Part shown: piece by piece, positions 16,524 through 25,038 of the stretch
Numbering within the stretch: the stretch's first letter is position 1
How the letters are laid out: each line of letters begins with the position of its first letter
Assembly (NCBI GenBank): GCA_022823185.1
Contig: JAJDXQ010000046.1
Span: forward strand, 62,001-126,000
Direction of reading: 5' to 3'
Length of the DNA stretch: 64,000 nucleotides
From: Caldilineaceae bacterium
GTDB taxonomy: Bacteria > Chloroflexota > Anaerolineae > Caldilineales > Caldilineaceae
Program-made: the position numbers and the translations under genes
Notes under the pieces: generated by a model
Database searches by the model: none
Told to the model about the DNA's origin: nothing
The model's input: only the letters and a program-made list of their open reading frames with translations

Positions 16524-17369
16524 ATGAGCGCCCAACTGCGGAAACCGACCGATATCGAGATTTTTCTGTTCGACCTGCGCGGATACTTGCGCCTGGAGAG
16601 CGCGCTAACGGCAGAGGAAGTCGCGGCCTGCAATGCCGAGATCGACGCGATTCTGCCCCTGGCGGTGGGAGAGTGGGCAGGGTATGTGCACGGACACCAG
16701 TACGGCCCTGCCGACGGCCTGAACCTGCAGCAGGTCTATGAAGCCGGGCCCGGTTTTGAGAACCTGATCGATCATCCGGCATGGTACGAGAAGGTCAAGT
16801 TCTTTGTCGGCGGCGAAGGCTCGTTCGACTTTCACCATGGCCCTCTGTTCATTGACGAAAACTTCGCGAACCTGCGCGGACCCGGAGAAGCGATTGGAAT
16901 TCACTCCGGGGGGCATCATATCAGCAAGCGCAATCAGTTCCGGTTCCATAACGGGCACTTCATGAGCGGCCAGGTCAATGTTCTGGTGGCCCTCACCGAC
17001 ATCGGGCCCGGAGATGGCGGAACGATGGTCATTCCCGGCAGCCACAAATCAAATTTCCCGCCCCCAGAGTATGATGAACACAGCATCGGTCTGGGCGGAT
17101 CGGCAGACGCTGTCCTGGGGGCCGAGGAGATATACATGGAAGCGGGCGACGCGTTGATCTTTGTGGATACGATCTGCCACGGGTCTGCCCGGCGCACCGT
17201 GGAGGGCGACCGCCGCGTCGTCGTCTACCGCTACGGACCCTCCTGGGGCATCTTCCGGTTCGGCTACCGGCCTTCCCCGGAGCTGCTGGAGAGGCTTACG
17301 CCGGCGCGGCGCGAAATCGTCTGGCCGCACGAGGTGATGGCACGCTCGCCACAGAAACAGGCGCCCTGA
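16524..17369 (+). CDS. Phytanoyl-CoA dioxygenase (PhyH) family protein
   Basis: This 281-residue protein belongs to the Fe(II)/2-oxoglutarate-dependent PhyH family. The N-terminus EIFLFDLRGYLRLESALT is the family opening. The iron-binding triad is best placed at the GIHSGGHH region (His-x-Gly, in place of the usual HxD), with a distal His in CHGSARRT and a following Arg in EGDRRVVVYRY for 2-oxoglutarate. VNVLVALTDIGPGDGGTMVIPGSHK matches the core strands. Such enzymes hydroxylate small organic molecules; the substrate is unknown. The ATG at 16524 has GGAG 5 nt upstream; an ATG at 16512 would add four residues. It converges with an aldo/keto reductase gene 16 bp downstream. A paralogue lies at 27.2 kb. 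Confidence 0.85.
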   Translation: MSAQLRKPTDIEIFLFDLRGYLRLESALTAEEVAACNAEIDAILPLAVGEWAGYVHGHQYGPADGLNLQQVYEAGPGFENLIDHPAWYEKVKFFVGGEGSFDFHHGPLFIDENFANLRGPGEAIGIHSGGHHISKRNQFRFHNGHFMSGQVNVLVALTDIGPGDGGTMVIPGSHKSNFPPPEYDEHSIGLGGSADAVLGAEEIYMEAGDALIFVDTICHGSARRTVEGDRRVVVYRYGPSWGIFRFGYRPSPELLERLTPARREIVWPHEVMARSPQKQAP

Positions 17370-17385
17370 ACAGGCCCCATCGATG

Positions 17386-18372
17386 TCACCTCATGCGCGA
17401 GGGAACGGACCACATATCGAGATTCGTTCCCAGCAACTCTTTGACCGTCTCCGTCGCCGCGGAAAGCTGCTGCAAGTCGTCATCGGAGAGCGTCAGTTCG
17501 AGGGAAGGCAGGTTTCGCCGGACCTCGTCCGCGTTGCGGGCCCCGACCAGAAGTGAGGTGACGCCATCCTGCTGGCGCAGCCAGGCCAGGGCCACGGCCG
17601 CCATCGGCTCGCCCAGGTCCGCGGCGATGCTTCGAATCCTGGCGACGGCCCCGAACAGCTCCTCTTCGAGACCTGGTTCGCCATGCTGAGAATGCTTTCG
17701 CTCGCTGGAATAATGTCGCGTCCGGGCCAGGCCCTCCGGAACCTCGTCTGCGTTGGCATAGCGGCCGGTCAGGACGCCCTGCGCAAGGGGGCTGTAGCAG
17801 ATGATCCCGATCCCATTCTGCCGGCACAGCGGCAGCACCGCTCTCTCAATGCCTCGCCAGACCAGGCTGTAAGGCATCTGATTCGTCGCGCACTGCCCCA
17901 GTGAGATCATTTCGGACAGGTCCGTCTCGGCGAAGTTGCAGACCCCGTAGGCCCGGATTTTCCCCGCCGCCTGCAATGCGTCCAGCGCCCCGACGGTCTC
18001 ACTCAGAGGCACGTCCCAGTTGGGCCAGTGTATCTGATAGAGGTCGATATAGTCTGTCTGCAACGCATGTAGACTGCGGTCGCAGGCGCTCGCTACGTCA
18101 TCCGGTTTCAGGTTGACACCGCTTACCTTGGTGGCAACCACGGCCTCCTGCCGCCGGCCCTTGAGGCCGCGGCCCAACACCTCCTCGGAGCGGCCGTAGC
18201 CCTCGGCCGTGTCAAAGAAGGTGACGCCCGAATCCAAGGCGGCATGAACCGCCGCGATCGAGTCGGCGTCCTCCTGACTGCCCCAGAACTCACCCCCGGC
18301 GAACGGCCAGCAGCCCAGTGCAATGGGCGAAACTTTGATGTCACCGCGTCGACCCAAATCTCGATATTCCAT
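17386..18372 (-). CDS. Aldo/keto reductase
   Basis: The 328-residue protein has the aldo/keto reductase barrel with the complete catalytic tetrad: Asp54 and Tyr59 in FFDTAEGYGRSEEVLG, Lys82 in VATKV, and His115 in YQIHWPN. The C-terminal part has GIICYSPLAQGVLTGRY and LLVGARNADEVRRN, typical of NADPH-binding AKRs of the YajO/Gfo-like general group. It reduces an aldehyde or ketone, possibly a sugar derivative. AGGAGG lies about 8 nt before the ATG. It faces the PhyH gene tail to tail and is divergent from the esterase gene, so it is probably transcribed alone. Confidence 0.9.
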   Translation of the reverse strand: MEYRDLGRRGDIKVSPIALGCWPFAGGEFWGSQEDADSIAAVHAALDSGVTFFDTAEGYGRSEEVLGRGLKGRRQEAVVATKVSGVNLKPDDVASACDRSLHALQTDYIDLYQIHWPNWDVPLSETVGALDALQAAGKIRAYGVCNFAETDLSEMISLGQCATNQMPYSLVWRGIERAVLPLCRQNGIGIICYSPLAQGVLTGRYANADEVPEGLARTRHYSSERKHSQHGEPGLEEELFGAVARIRSIAADLGEPMAAVALAWLRQQDGVTSLLVGARNADEVRRNLPSLELTLSDDDLQQLSAATETVKELLGTNLDMWSVPSRMR

Positions 18373-18497
18373 CGGCTCTTCCTCCTGTCCTTAGAATCCG
18401 CTGAACGTACGCTACCGCAGGGACGGGGCTTTTGCAAGGCGGAATTTCGTGGTAGGCTCTAAAGAAAATTCCAGAAAATGCGCTCCAGGGAAACAAT

Positions 18498-19586
18498 ATG
18501 ACCAGCGTTCGAGGACAGGTATTCAAACTCTATTTCCGGCTGCGAAACAGCCGTCTTCCCCTCGACCGACCCATACCGGACCAGCGGGAAACACTGGATC
18601 GCCGCGGCGCTCGCCTCCTCCCCATGGCCGGCGGCATGGTGGCGGCCAAGGTCAACGCCTACGGCGTGCAGTCAGAGTGGATCGACGAACAGAATACACG
18701 ATCGGACAGGGCCTTTCTATATCTTCACGGCGGGGGCCATTTCATCGGATCCTGTGAGTCCCATCGAGGATTCGCCTCGCAGATTGCCAGGGCTTCCCGC
18801 AGCCGCCTGTTGCTGCCCGAATACCGCCTGGCCCCGGAAAGCCCTTTCCCTGCAGGCCTGATGGACGCCCGCGCAACCTACAGGTTTCTGCTGGCGCAAG
18901 GTTATCCTCCTGAACGAATCATCGTCGGCGGCGAATCTTCAGGTGGCGGGCTCACTCTCGCGCTACTGCAGACCCTGCGGGACGAAGGGATGCCGATGCC
19001 GGCCGGCGCCGTTCTCCTTTCGGCCTGGACCGACCTGCTCGGAACTGGAGAAAGCGTGTCAAGCCGCGCAAAACAGGATCCCTGGCTGCGCCCGGCGGGA
19101 ATCAAAATCGTTGCCGACCGCTATCGCGGGGGCACCCCAACCAGCCATCCCCTGGTTTCCCCGCTTTACGGAGACCTGCGGGGATTCCCTCCTCTGCTGA
19201 TCCATGTTGGCGACGACGAGATTCTTCTCGACGATTCAACGCGTTTGGCCTCGAAGGCAGCGGCTGCCGGCGTCGAGACGACGCTCAAGATTTGGCCAGG
19301 CCTGTGGCACGCCTTCCACGCGTTCTATCCCTGGGTGCCGGAAGCCAGGCAGGCCCACCGCGAGATCGGCGAATGGGTCAAACTGAAAACGGATACCACG
19401 GCTGAGAAGGCGCAACGAAGGGAGAAAGCACCCAAGGATGATTCGATCAGCCGAAGTGCGCACCGACTCGGACGCGCGTCGTTGGGAGGCGCGATTGAAC
19501 CGGCAATGGCCCCAGCGGACGCAAGTGGCGGCCTGGCTGGTCAAACGAATCAGGCGCAGCTGGGAGAACTCGCCGCGAATCGTTGA
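18498..19586 (+). CDS. Alpha/beta hydrolase of the hormone-sensitive-lipase (acetyl esterase) group
   Basis: This 362-residue hydrolase carries the oxyanion motif HGGG (77-80), nucleophile Ser147 in GGESSGGG, the acid Asp240 in HVGDDE, and His271 in GLWHAF, the full catalytic set. Family members hydrolyse short-chain acyl esters. The catalytic fold ends near residue 300 (HREIGEWVKLK), yet the frame runs on for a further 60 or so polar residues. The last 149 nt overlap the start of the next gene in a different frame. Either the tail is a genuine extension or an ancestral stop codon was lost. No SD better than AGGGAAACA is seen before the ATG. It leads a short run of plus-strand genes (methyltransferases, MOSC). 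Confidence 0.87.
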   Translation: MTSVRGQVFKLYFRLRNSRLPLDRPIPDQRETLDRRGARLLPMAGGMVAAKVNAYGVQSEWIDEQNTRSDRAFLYLHGGGHFIGSCESHRGFASQIARASRSRLLLPEYRLAPESPFPAGLMDARATYRFLLAQGYPPERIIVGGESSGGGLTLALLQTLRDEGMPMPAGAVLLSAWTDLLGTGESVSSRAKQDPWLRPAGIKIVADRYRGGTPTSHPLVSPLYGDLRGFPPLLIHVGDDEILLDDSTRLASKAAAAGVETTLKIWPGLWHAFHAFYPWVPEARQAHREIGEWVKLKTDTTAEKAQRREKAPKDDSISRSAHRLGRASLGGAIEPAMAPADASGGLAGQTNQAQLGELAANR

Positions 19587-20121
19587 GCTCGCCTGCGGAG
19601 CAGGTTACCTGGCTGAGATCCTTCAGCGCCGACTCCCAGGCATGCGCTACACCGGCTTCGATCTTTCTCCCCACCTTTTGACCTGCGCCGCCCGCAGGCT
19701 CGCAAGCGGTTCAGAGCAGCCGGACAGCCAGAGCGAAATCTCCTTCCTGCAAGCCGATCTGGTTCACGACGACTGGACCAATCAACTGGAAGAAATGGGC
19801 TGGCGGGGAAAAGTCGACGGCGTCCTTTCGATTCAGGCGCTGCATGATCTGGGGGGGCTGGCCGAGCAACGGCAGGTCTTGTCACAAGCGCGTGAACTCT
19901 TGAAGGCGGGAGGCGTCCTCGCCTACGGAGACCTGCTCTTCGACGACCAGAACCCGCATTCGTCGCGATTCAGTCATCGGGAGCACGAAGAAATGCTGCG
20001 CGCCTGCGGGTTTAGCCTTGCAGGGGCGCCGGCCGCCGACAAGGACTTCAAGGGGTCCTCCGAGGATGGATACACATCCGCCGCGATTGACGGTTTCGGT
20101 TGCTACGCTTGCTACAGATGA
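19438..20121 (+). CDS. Class I SAM-dependent methyltransferase
   Basis: The 227-residue protein has the class I methyltransferase motif I VELACGAGYLAEILQ at residues 49-63, an acidic end of strand beta2 (YTGFDLSPHLL), FLQADLVHDDW for motif II, and a GGVLAYGDLLF strand. The likely role is methyl transfer from S-adenosylmethionine to an unidentified small molecule or macromolecule. AAGG lies immediately before the ATG at 19438. The first ~50 codons lie inside the 3' end of the esterase gene in another frame, an unusually long overlap. Its stop codon overlaps the next methyltransferase start in ATGA, suggesting translational coupling. Confidence 0.8.
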   Translation: MIRSAEVRTDSDARRWEARLNRQWPQRTQVAAWLVKRIRRSWENSPRIVELACGAGYLAEILQRRLPGMRYTGFDLSPHLLTCAARRLASGSEQPDSQSEISFLQADLVHDDWTNQLEEMGWRGKVDGVLSIQALHDLGGLAEQRQVLSQARELLKAGGVLAYGDLLFDDQNPHSSRFSHREHEEMLRACGFSLAGAPAADKDFKGSSEDGYTSAAIDGFGCYACYR

Positions 20122-21017
20122 GAGGCGAACTTGACGTGAATGGAATCTCTGCCGGCAGCAGCTCTCGCGCTCCCTCCGTGCCCGAAAAGAAGCCAGGCTC
20201 CGGCCTGTTTCCATATTACGAAAACGGAGACCGGCTCAAGGCAAAGCACGTCGGGACGAATATGGTCTCCGGGCGCCAGTTTGTGTCGTGGGCGCTTGGC
20301 CTCATACCCCTGACGACCGGCGCGGTGATATTGGATGCCGGTTGTGGTTGGGGCCGGTTCACGTGGCCGCTCATCGAAGAATTCGGCGTGGACTCCCCCA
20401 ACGTTTACTGTGTCGACAGTTCTCTGGGGATGGCGCTCTCCGCCAAAAAAGAAGCCCATCGACGCCGCCATTCCTCTAAATTCGCGGCCGCGGAAATTCA
20501 GGCCCTTCCTTTTCCAACGGGCCATTTCGATGGCGTCATGGCCAATCACGTTCTCTATCATCTGCCGGATATTGGCGCCGGCGTAAAGGAACTGGCCCGC
20601 GTCGTCAACGAGAATGGCTGGCTGTTGGCGACAACCAATAGCGATCATATCAGGGTGCCCGTGCTTGAATATCACTACAAGGCCCTCGATATTCTGGGCA
20701 TAGACGATGAGTCCCAGAACGGTTCGCCATTCTCCATGGAGAACGGCAAGCGCCTCCTCGAAGAGGGTTTCAAGGAAGTCGACCTGGAATACTTTGAGGA
20801 CAGTACGCGCTACAGCAGCGCAGATGAGTTTCTGGCAAGCTACAAGAAGATCGGACGCTATCACAATCTGCTCGCGCGTGCCGATGTCGACCAGGAAAGA
20901 AAGCGCCAGTTGCCGGTCCTGGTACATCAACAGGCGCAGGACGAAATTGACAGAATGGGTGAACTGCTGTCGCCCGTTCGGATGGGCGCCTTTGTTTGCC
21001 GGGCGCCCCGACCGTGA
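20118..21017 (+). CDS. Class I SAM-dependent methyltransferase (UbiE/Methyltransf_11 type)
   Basis: This 299-residue protein carries motif I ILDAGCGWGRFTWPL at about residues 71-85, VYCVDSSLGMALSAKK for strand beta2, and the post-I segments FPTGHFDGVMANHVLYHLPD and ARVVNENGWLLATTNS, as in small-molecule methyltransferases. I chose the ATG at 20118, which overlaps the preceding stop as ATGA; the TTG at 20100 is an alternative with no ribosome binding site. The adjacent methyltransferase is not closely similar in sequence. Acceptor substrate unknown. Confidence 0.86.
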   Translation: MRGELDVNGISAGSSSRAPSVPEKKPGSGLFPYYENGDRLKAKHVGTNMVSGRQFVSWALGLIPLTTGAVILDAGCGWGRFTWPLIEEFGVDSPNVYCVDSSLGMALSAKKEAHRRRHSSKFAAAEIQALPFPTGHFDGVMANHVLYHLPDIGAGVKELARVVNENGWLLATTNSDHIRVPVLEYHYKALDILGIDDESQNGSPFSMENGKRLLEEGFKEVDLEYFEDSTRYSSADEFLASYKKIGRYHNLLARADVDQERKRQLPVLVHQQAQDEIDRMGELLSPVRMGAFVCRAPRP

Positions 21018-21095
21018 CCGGGAGCGCGGCGTTGGGCCTTGTCCGCCAGGAGCCAATTCCACTTGGATTCGTAGCAACATTCAGGAGTAACGAAG

Positions 21096-21623
21096 ATGTC
21101 AACGCTGAACCCGGAGAGTGATGTGGCGCGGCTGATGGACAGACCGTCCACGAATGGGACCGTGGCGTGGATCGGCCTGCGCTCGGAGCGCCGCGGCCTG
21201 CTGCAGTCTGTAGAGGAGGTCGAAGCCGTGCCCGAGTTCGGCCTCGAAGGTGATCATTTTCACGGACAGGGAAACGGCAAGCGGCAGGTGACACTGATAC
21301 AGGGTGAGCACCTCGACGCGGTAGGAGCCTTCTTGGATGGCCCGTCCGCGGACCCGTCGCTGGCACGGCGAAATATCGTCGTGCGGGGCATGAACCTGTT
21401 CAGCCTGCAGGATCGACGCTTCCGCATCGGCAATGCGCTTCTGGAGCATTCCGGCCCTTGTCATCCCTGCAGCCGTATGGAGGAGAACTTCGGCCCAGGC
21501 GGGTACAATGCCATGCGGGGCCACGGCGGCATCACGGCGCGCGTGCTGGAAGGCGGAACGATCCGCGTTGGCGATGCAGTCCAGAAGCTGCTGCTGGGCG
21601 AGGAAGTAGAAGAGGGCGGCTAG
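21096..21623 (+). CDS. MOSC domain protein
   Basis: The 175-residue protein is almost entirely a MOSC domain, the fold that binds molybdenum cofactor sulfur in Moco sulfurase C-termini and YiiM-type proteins. The family features seen are FGLEGDHFHG, RQVTLIQGEHLDAV, ARRNIVVRGMNL, the conserved cysteines in GPCHPCSRMEE, and GHGGITARVLEGG. AGGAGT lies 9 nt before the ATG. Its TAG stop overlaps the glycosyltransferase stop on the opposite strand in a CTAG, so the two transcripts converge. Possible role: sulfur or detoxification chemistry on a Moco enzyme, not determined. Confidence 0.88.
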   Translation: MSTLNPESDVARLMDRPSTNGTVAWIGLRSERRGLLQSVEEVEAVPEFGLEGDHFHGQGNGKRQVTLIQGEHLDAVGAFLDGPSADPSLARRNIVVRGMNLFSLQDRRFRIGNALLEHSGPCHPCSRMEENFGPGGYNAMRGHGGITARVLEGGTIRVGDAVQKLLLGEEVEEGG

Positions 21624-22588
21624 CGGCCACCGGCAACAAGCGGAGCAAATACGGCCCTGAGGCTGTCTTCTTCGTCATCCGGATTCTGGTAGGCCCCCGC
21701 TGTGGCAAGGGCGTTCCCTGTGACATGGCTGAAGGCGCCGGGATCTGAAGCCAGTTCCCTCAGAACCGTTTCCAGCCTCAATCCGAGTGCGGGAACATTG
21801 CCGTTTTCAACGAGGATGCAGTTCTGAGACGGCCCGTCCGGCGCCATGTACACGCTGCCCCCTACGCCGCTGTAGCCCACGACGAGGCAGCCGCAAGCCA
21901 TTGCCTCCAGGACAGACGTGTTCATGCCCTCCTGCATGTTGGTTGTCACGTAGACGGTCGCCTCCCGCAGATGGCGGGCATACTCGTCCTCGTTCATTTC
22001 GCGTAGCGGCTGCCATTCGAAACGGGTAAATGGCTCGCCTTTGGCAGCGAGGACCTGTTGCAGCCAGGCAGCGGATCGCTCTTTGCGGGTCAGAAAGCAG
22101 ATCTTGGGCCGTTTCGCGTCTTGCCGGTAGAAGTAGTGGGCCGGCGTAACATATTCCTTGATGAGCGCCGCCTCGATGCCCATGCTCCAACGCACGTAAT
22201 TCTGTATGAGCGGCGACTTTGTGATGACCCGTTTGATGCCGTAGGCAGCCCATGTTTCCCCAGGCGGAAGGTTCCAGTAGGTCGGCGACCAGCTCAGAGC
22301 GATCACGACGCGTTCGCCGGAGAATCTGGCCGTCTGTTTCATGACCTGGGCCATGACCTCCGGGATCACAAGTATGTCCTGCGGCGTGAACTGAGGCCGT
22401 TCCGAGAGCCAGAGCGTTGGCGCTTCGATGCCGTGCCAGACTGCGCGAAAAGGCCGCTTCTGATGGACGATCCAGGCATCGAAGCCGGTCTCGTTCAGTC
22501 TTGCCACGTGGCGGTAGAGTGTCTTTATGCCGCCGGAAGGCTGTGGGAAGTCGGGACAGAAATAGAGTATCCGTGCCATGGGTAGCAT
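21620..22588 (-). CDS. Glycosyltransferase, GT-B (group 1-like)
   Basis: The 322-residue protein has a GT-B layout. Its N-terminal domain ILYFCPDFPQPSGGIKTLYRH has the acceptor-side Gly-rich loop. The C-terminal domain has VYVTTNMQEGMNTSVLEAMA, where the two Glu seven residues apart form the EX7E-type motif, and GCLVVGYSGVGG. It transfers a sugar from a nucleotide donor, likely in surface polysaccharide or glycolipid synthesis. I chose the ATG at 22588; the second in-frame ATG at 22579 is equally possible, and a longer frame to 22654 overlaps the promoter space of the divergent gene. It is a single gene, convergent with MOSC and divergent from the dehydrogenase. Confidence 0.8.
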   Translation of the reverse strand: MLPMARILYFCPDFPQPSGGIKTLYRHVARLNETGFDAWIVHQKRPFRAVWHGIEAPTLWLSERPQFTPQDILVIPEVMAQVMKQTARFSGERVVIALSWSPTYWNLPPGETWAAYGIKRVITKSPLIQNYVRWSMGIEAALIKEYVTPAHYFYRQDAKRPKICFLTRKERSAAWLQQVLAAKGEPFTRFEWQPLREMNEDEYARHLREATVYVTTNMQEGMNTSVLEAMACGCLVVGYSGVGGSVYMAPDGPSQNCILVENGNVPALGLRLETVLRELASDPGAFSHVTGNALATAGAYQNPDDEEDSLRAVFAPLVAGGR

Positions 22589-22671
22589 TGTCTCGCTGTG
22601 AATCTTTCGGCCAAGGCCGGCGCCGGGGAACCTGCCGCGGCGATAAGGCAACATTTGCGAAGGAGAATTCC

Positions 22672-23610
22672 GTGCCGTACCAAATCTTAACCGACTCAGC
22701 CTTGCCGCCGGAAATGGCCGAGATGGTGGCAGACACGTGCGAGGTCCATGTCTGGGACCTTACCGAGGAGGATCCAATTCTGCCTGAGATCGAAGGGTTC
22801 CTGGTCTACGGGCATCCGGTTGTTCCCGGCTCGCTGATGGACAAAATGTCAAGACTGCGGTGCCTCAGCAATTTCGGGGTAGGCGTCGATCATATCGTCC
22901 TGGATGACGCAAAGGCGCGCGGCCTGCCTGTCGGCTACACGCCCGGTTTCGTGGACGGCGCGACCGCCGATATGGCTTTCGCGTTGTTGATGGCGATCGG
23001 CCGCAACCTCGTACAGGGCTGGCTGCACGCGCGCGGCCCGGATTACCTGGTCTACGACGGCAACATTCTTCATGGCCATGAGATTTACGGCTCAACCCTC
23101 GGCATTGTGGGGATGGGCCGGGTGGGGCGGGTCGTTGCCCGCCGCGCGAGCGGGTTCGACATGAAAATCCTTTACCACAACCGCAATCCCAGCCCCCAGG
23201 CGGAAGAGCTGAACGCCTCCTACCGCTCGCTGGAGAACCTGCTGGAGGAGGCGGATTTCGTCGTGCTCAGTGTGCCCATGACGCCCGAAACCAGACACAT
23301 TATCAGCGAAGCGGAGCTGGCCAGAATGAAGCAGAGCGCCTTTCTCATCAACGTGGCGCGCGGCGGCGTCGTGGACCACGAGGCGCTGCTCGATGCTCTG
23401 CAACGCAATCAAATCGCCGGCGCGGCCATGGACGTCACCGAACCGGAACCGCTCCCGCGTGACCACCCCCTGCTGCGCCAGGATAACTGCATCATCCTTC
23501 CTCACCTTGGCAGCGCGACGAGCCAGACCCGTTTCCAAATGGCGCGCCGAACAGTGGACAATCTCCTCGCCGGTCTTCGGGGCGAGGAGATGCTGAGCCG
23601 GGCGGCGTGA
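22672..23610 (+). CDS. D-2-hydroxyacid dehydrogenase (glyoxylate/hydroxypyruvate reductase-like)
   Basis: The 312-residue NAD(P)-dependent dehydrogenase has the dinucleotide motif GIVGMGRVGRVVARR (144-158), followed by a basic YHNR end that suggests NADP(H) tolerance. The catalytic residues are in place: Arg230 in NVARGG, Glu259 in TEPEP, His278 in LPHLGSAT. It reduces a 2-oxoacid such as glyoxylate or hydroxypyruvate. The start is GTG at 22672, fixed by AAGGAGA 5 nt upstream; the much longer open frame to 22417 is opposite the glycosyltransferase and has no domain. It stands alone between the GT gene (divergent) and the peroxidase (convergent). Confidence 0.9.
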   Translation: MPYQILTDSALPPEMAEMVADTCEVHVWDLTEEDPILPEIEGFLVYGHPVVPGSLMDKMSRLRCLSNFGVGVDHIVLDDAKARGLPVGYTPGFVDGATADMAFALLMAIGRNLVQGWLHARGPDYLVYDGNILHGHEIYGSTLGIVGMGRVGRVVARRASGFDMKILYHNRNPSPQAEELNASYRSLENLLEEADFVVLSVPMTPETRHIISEAELARMKQSAFLINVARGGVVDHEALLDALQRNQIAGAAMDVTEPEPLPRDHPLLRQDNCIILPHLGSATSQTRFQMARRTVDNLLAGLRGEEMLSRAA

Positions 23611-23664
23611 CTCGCGGACGCAGTGGCCAGCGCAGCTACGGGCCTGCGCTCCCAGTCATCTAGC

Positions 23665-25035
23665 CTACTCCTCGCCCTGCGGCGGCTGCAGCAGTTCCGG
23701 GGGCGCGTTGGGGGGCGCATTCAGGGTGAGGAGAAATGCAATGAGCGCCGCGCTCTGTTCCTCTGAGAAGGCCAGCGGCACCAGGTCTGAATGGCCGGGA
23801 AACGCGGGCGGCGCGTGGTTGTAATGGCGGATGACGGCATCCAAATCCGGGAAGATTCCGTTATGCATGTAGGGGGCGGTTTCGGCCACATTGCGCAGGC
23901 CGGGAACCTTGAAAGCGCCCACCAGCTCCTCGCCTTCAAGTTTGATGAAGCGAAGTTCCACGCACTCCTCTTCATCCGCGTCGCTGTAATCGCCGAGACA
24001 GTTGAAGATATCATCGACGACCTGCAGCGTACCCAGCGACCGGCCTTGGTCGAAATTGCTGCCTTCCGGCAATGGAAGCCCGATATTGTGGAACGTGCCG
24101 TTTGTCAACTGCGGCCCGTTGTGGCAATCGGTGCACTGACCGTCTCCGAAAAAGAGCCGCAGCCCGGCCGCCTCCTCCTCGGTAAACAGTTCGGCCATGC
24201 GCGCCTGATCATTGACAAGCGCTGCCGCTGCGTAGTCGTCAAATCGGCTGCGTCCAGGCATTATCCTGCGCGAATAGGCGGCGATGCTCTTGCCGATATT
24301 GGCGAAGACGCGGTTGATCGTCTGGCGGTCTGACGCCGTCATCCCATCCCAGGCCGCTCGGGCCGCTTCGTCATCCATGGGCGCGGCATGAGCGGGAAAG
24401 CGGTTCTCGTCGCTGACGTCGGGCGCGGTCCCGAAAAGCGCTTCATACTGGCTACGGTATGCCCCCAGTACATAGCGTGCGTGGGCCGTCCTGCTGCCGC
24501 CGTGTTCGACTGGGGCTTCCTGCGGAGCCAGCGCCTGCGCCCACTGGCTGTCTTTGCGTCCATCCCAATAGAACCAGTCGCTGTAGGCAATACCAACGAT
24601 TGTGGGTGTATGCCGCGGCGTATCCGCGCCCCGCACATTGGCGAGGCGTTTTCCGTCGGTGAAGTAGCGTTCCGGTTGGTGGCAGGTTGCGCACGAGACG
24701 GATCCGTCCGGGCTGAGGCCGCTGTCAAAAAACAGCGCCTGCCCGAGCGCGACCGCAGCGGGGTCATCACCGAATGCGTTCGATGGGTCTGGCGGCAGAG
24801 GGGGAAGTCTGTCGATGCTCAACGAGGCGATCAGACCCCGTTCGGCCTCTGTCCACGAGTGTGCGGAAAGAGCGCCCGTAAAGAGCCCGCGGCCGTTCGC
24901 GCGTTCTGGCAACCCCATGAGGTCGCGAAATGCGGCGTCGATCGGCCCAGCGACGCCCAGTCCACCGGCAATCAGGGCAGCGATGATTGCAAGAGCGACG
25001 AGCGCCAGCAAGGCGCTCCAAACAAGACGGCGCAC
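23665..25035 (-). CDS. Di-heme cytochrome c peroxidase (MauG/CcpA-like), membrane-anchored
   Basis: This 456-residue protein has an N-terminal hydrophobic segment (residues 4-30) that serves as anchor or uncleaved signal. Two heme-binding motifs follow: CATCH (115-119) and CTDCH (301-305). Family-conserved segments include FYWDGRKDSQWAQAL, FHNIGLPLP, and VPGLRNVAETAPYMHNG, with the Met/His region serving as an axial-ligand candidate. It reduces hydrogen peroxide or, as in MauG/MbnH types, catalyses long-range oxidation of a partner protein, outside the cytoplasm. The start is a GTG three bp after the lipoprotein stop codon, so the two genes are surely co-transcribed. The pairing with a Met-rich lipoprotein favours a partner-protein function (inference). 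Confidence 0.9.
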   Translation of the reverse strand: MRRLVWSALLALVALAIIAALIAGGLGVAGPIDAAFRDLMGLPERANGRGLFTGALSAHSWTEAERGLIASLSIDRLPPLPPDPSNAFGDDPAAVALGQALFFDSGLSPDGSVSCATCHQPERYFTDGKRLANVRGADTPRHTPTIVGIAYSDWFYWDGRKDSQWAQALAPQEAPVEHGGSRTAHARYVLGAYRSQYEALFGTAPDVSDENRFPAHAAPMDDEAARAAWDGMTASDRQTINRVFANIGKSIAAYSRRIMPGRSRFDDYAAAALVNDQARMAELFTEEEAAGLRLFFGDGQCTDCHNGPQLTNGTFHNIGLPLPEGSNFDQGRSLGTLQVVDDIFNCLGDYSDADEEECVELRFIKLEGEELVGAFKVPGLRNVAETAPYMHNGIFPDLDAVIRHYNHAPPAFPGHSDLVPLAFSEEQSAALIAFLLTLNAPPNAPPELLQPPQGEE

Positions 25036-25038
25036 GCT

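Noticed and set aside
22417..22671. Upstream extension of the hydroxyacid dehydrogenase
   Set aside because: It lies opposite the glycosyltransferase and lacks similarity; GTG at 22672 has AAGGAGA.
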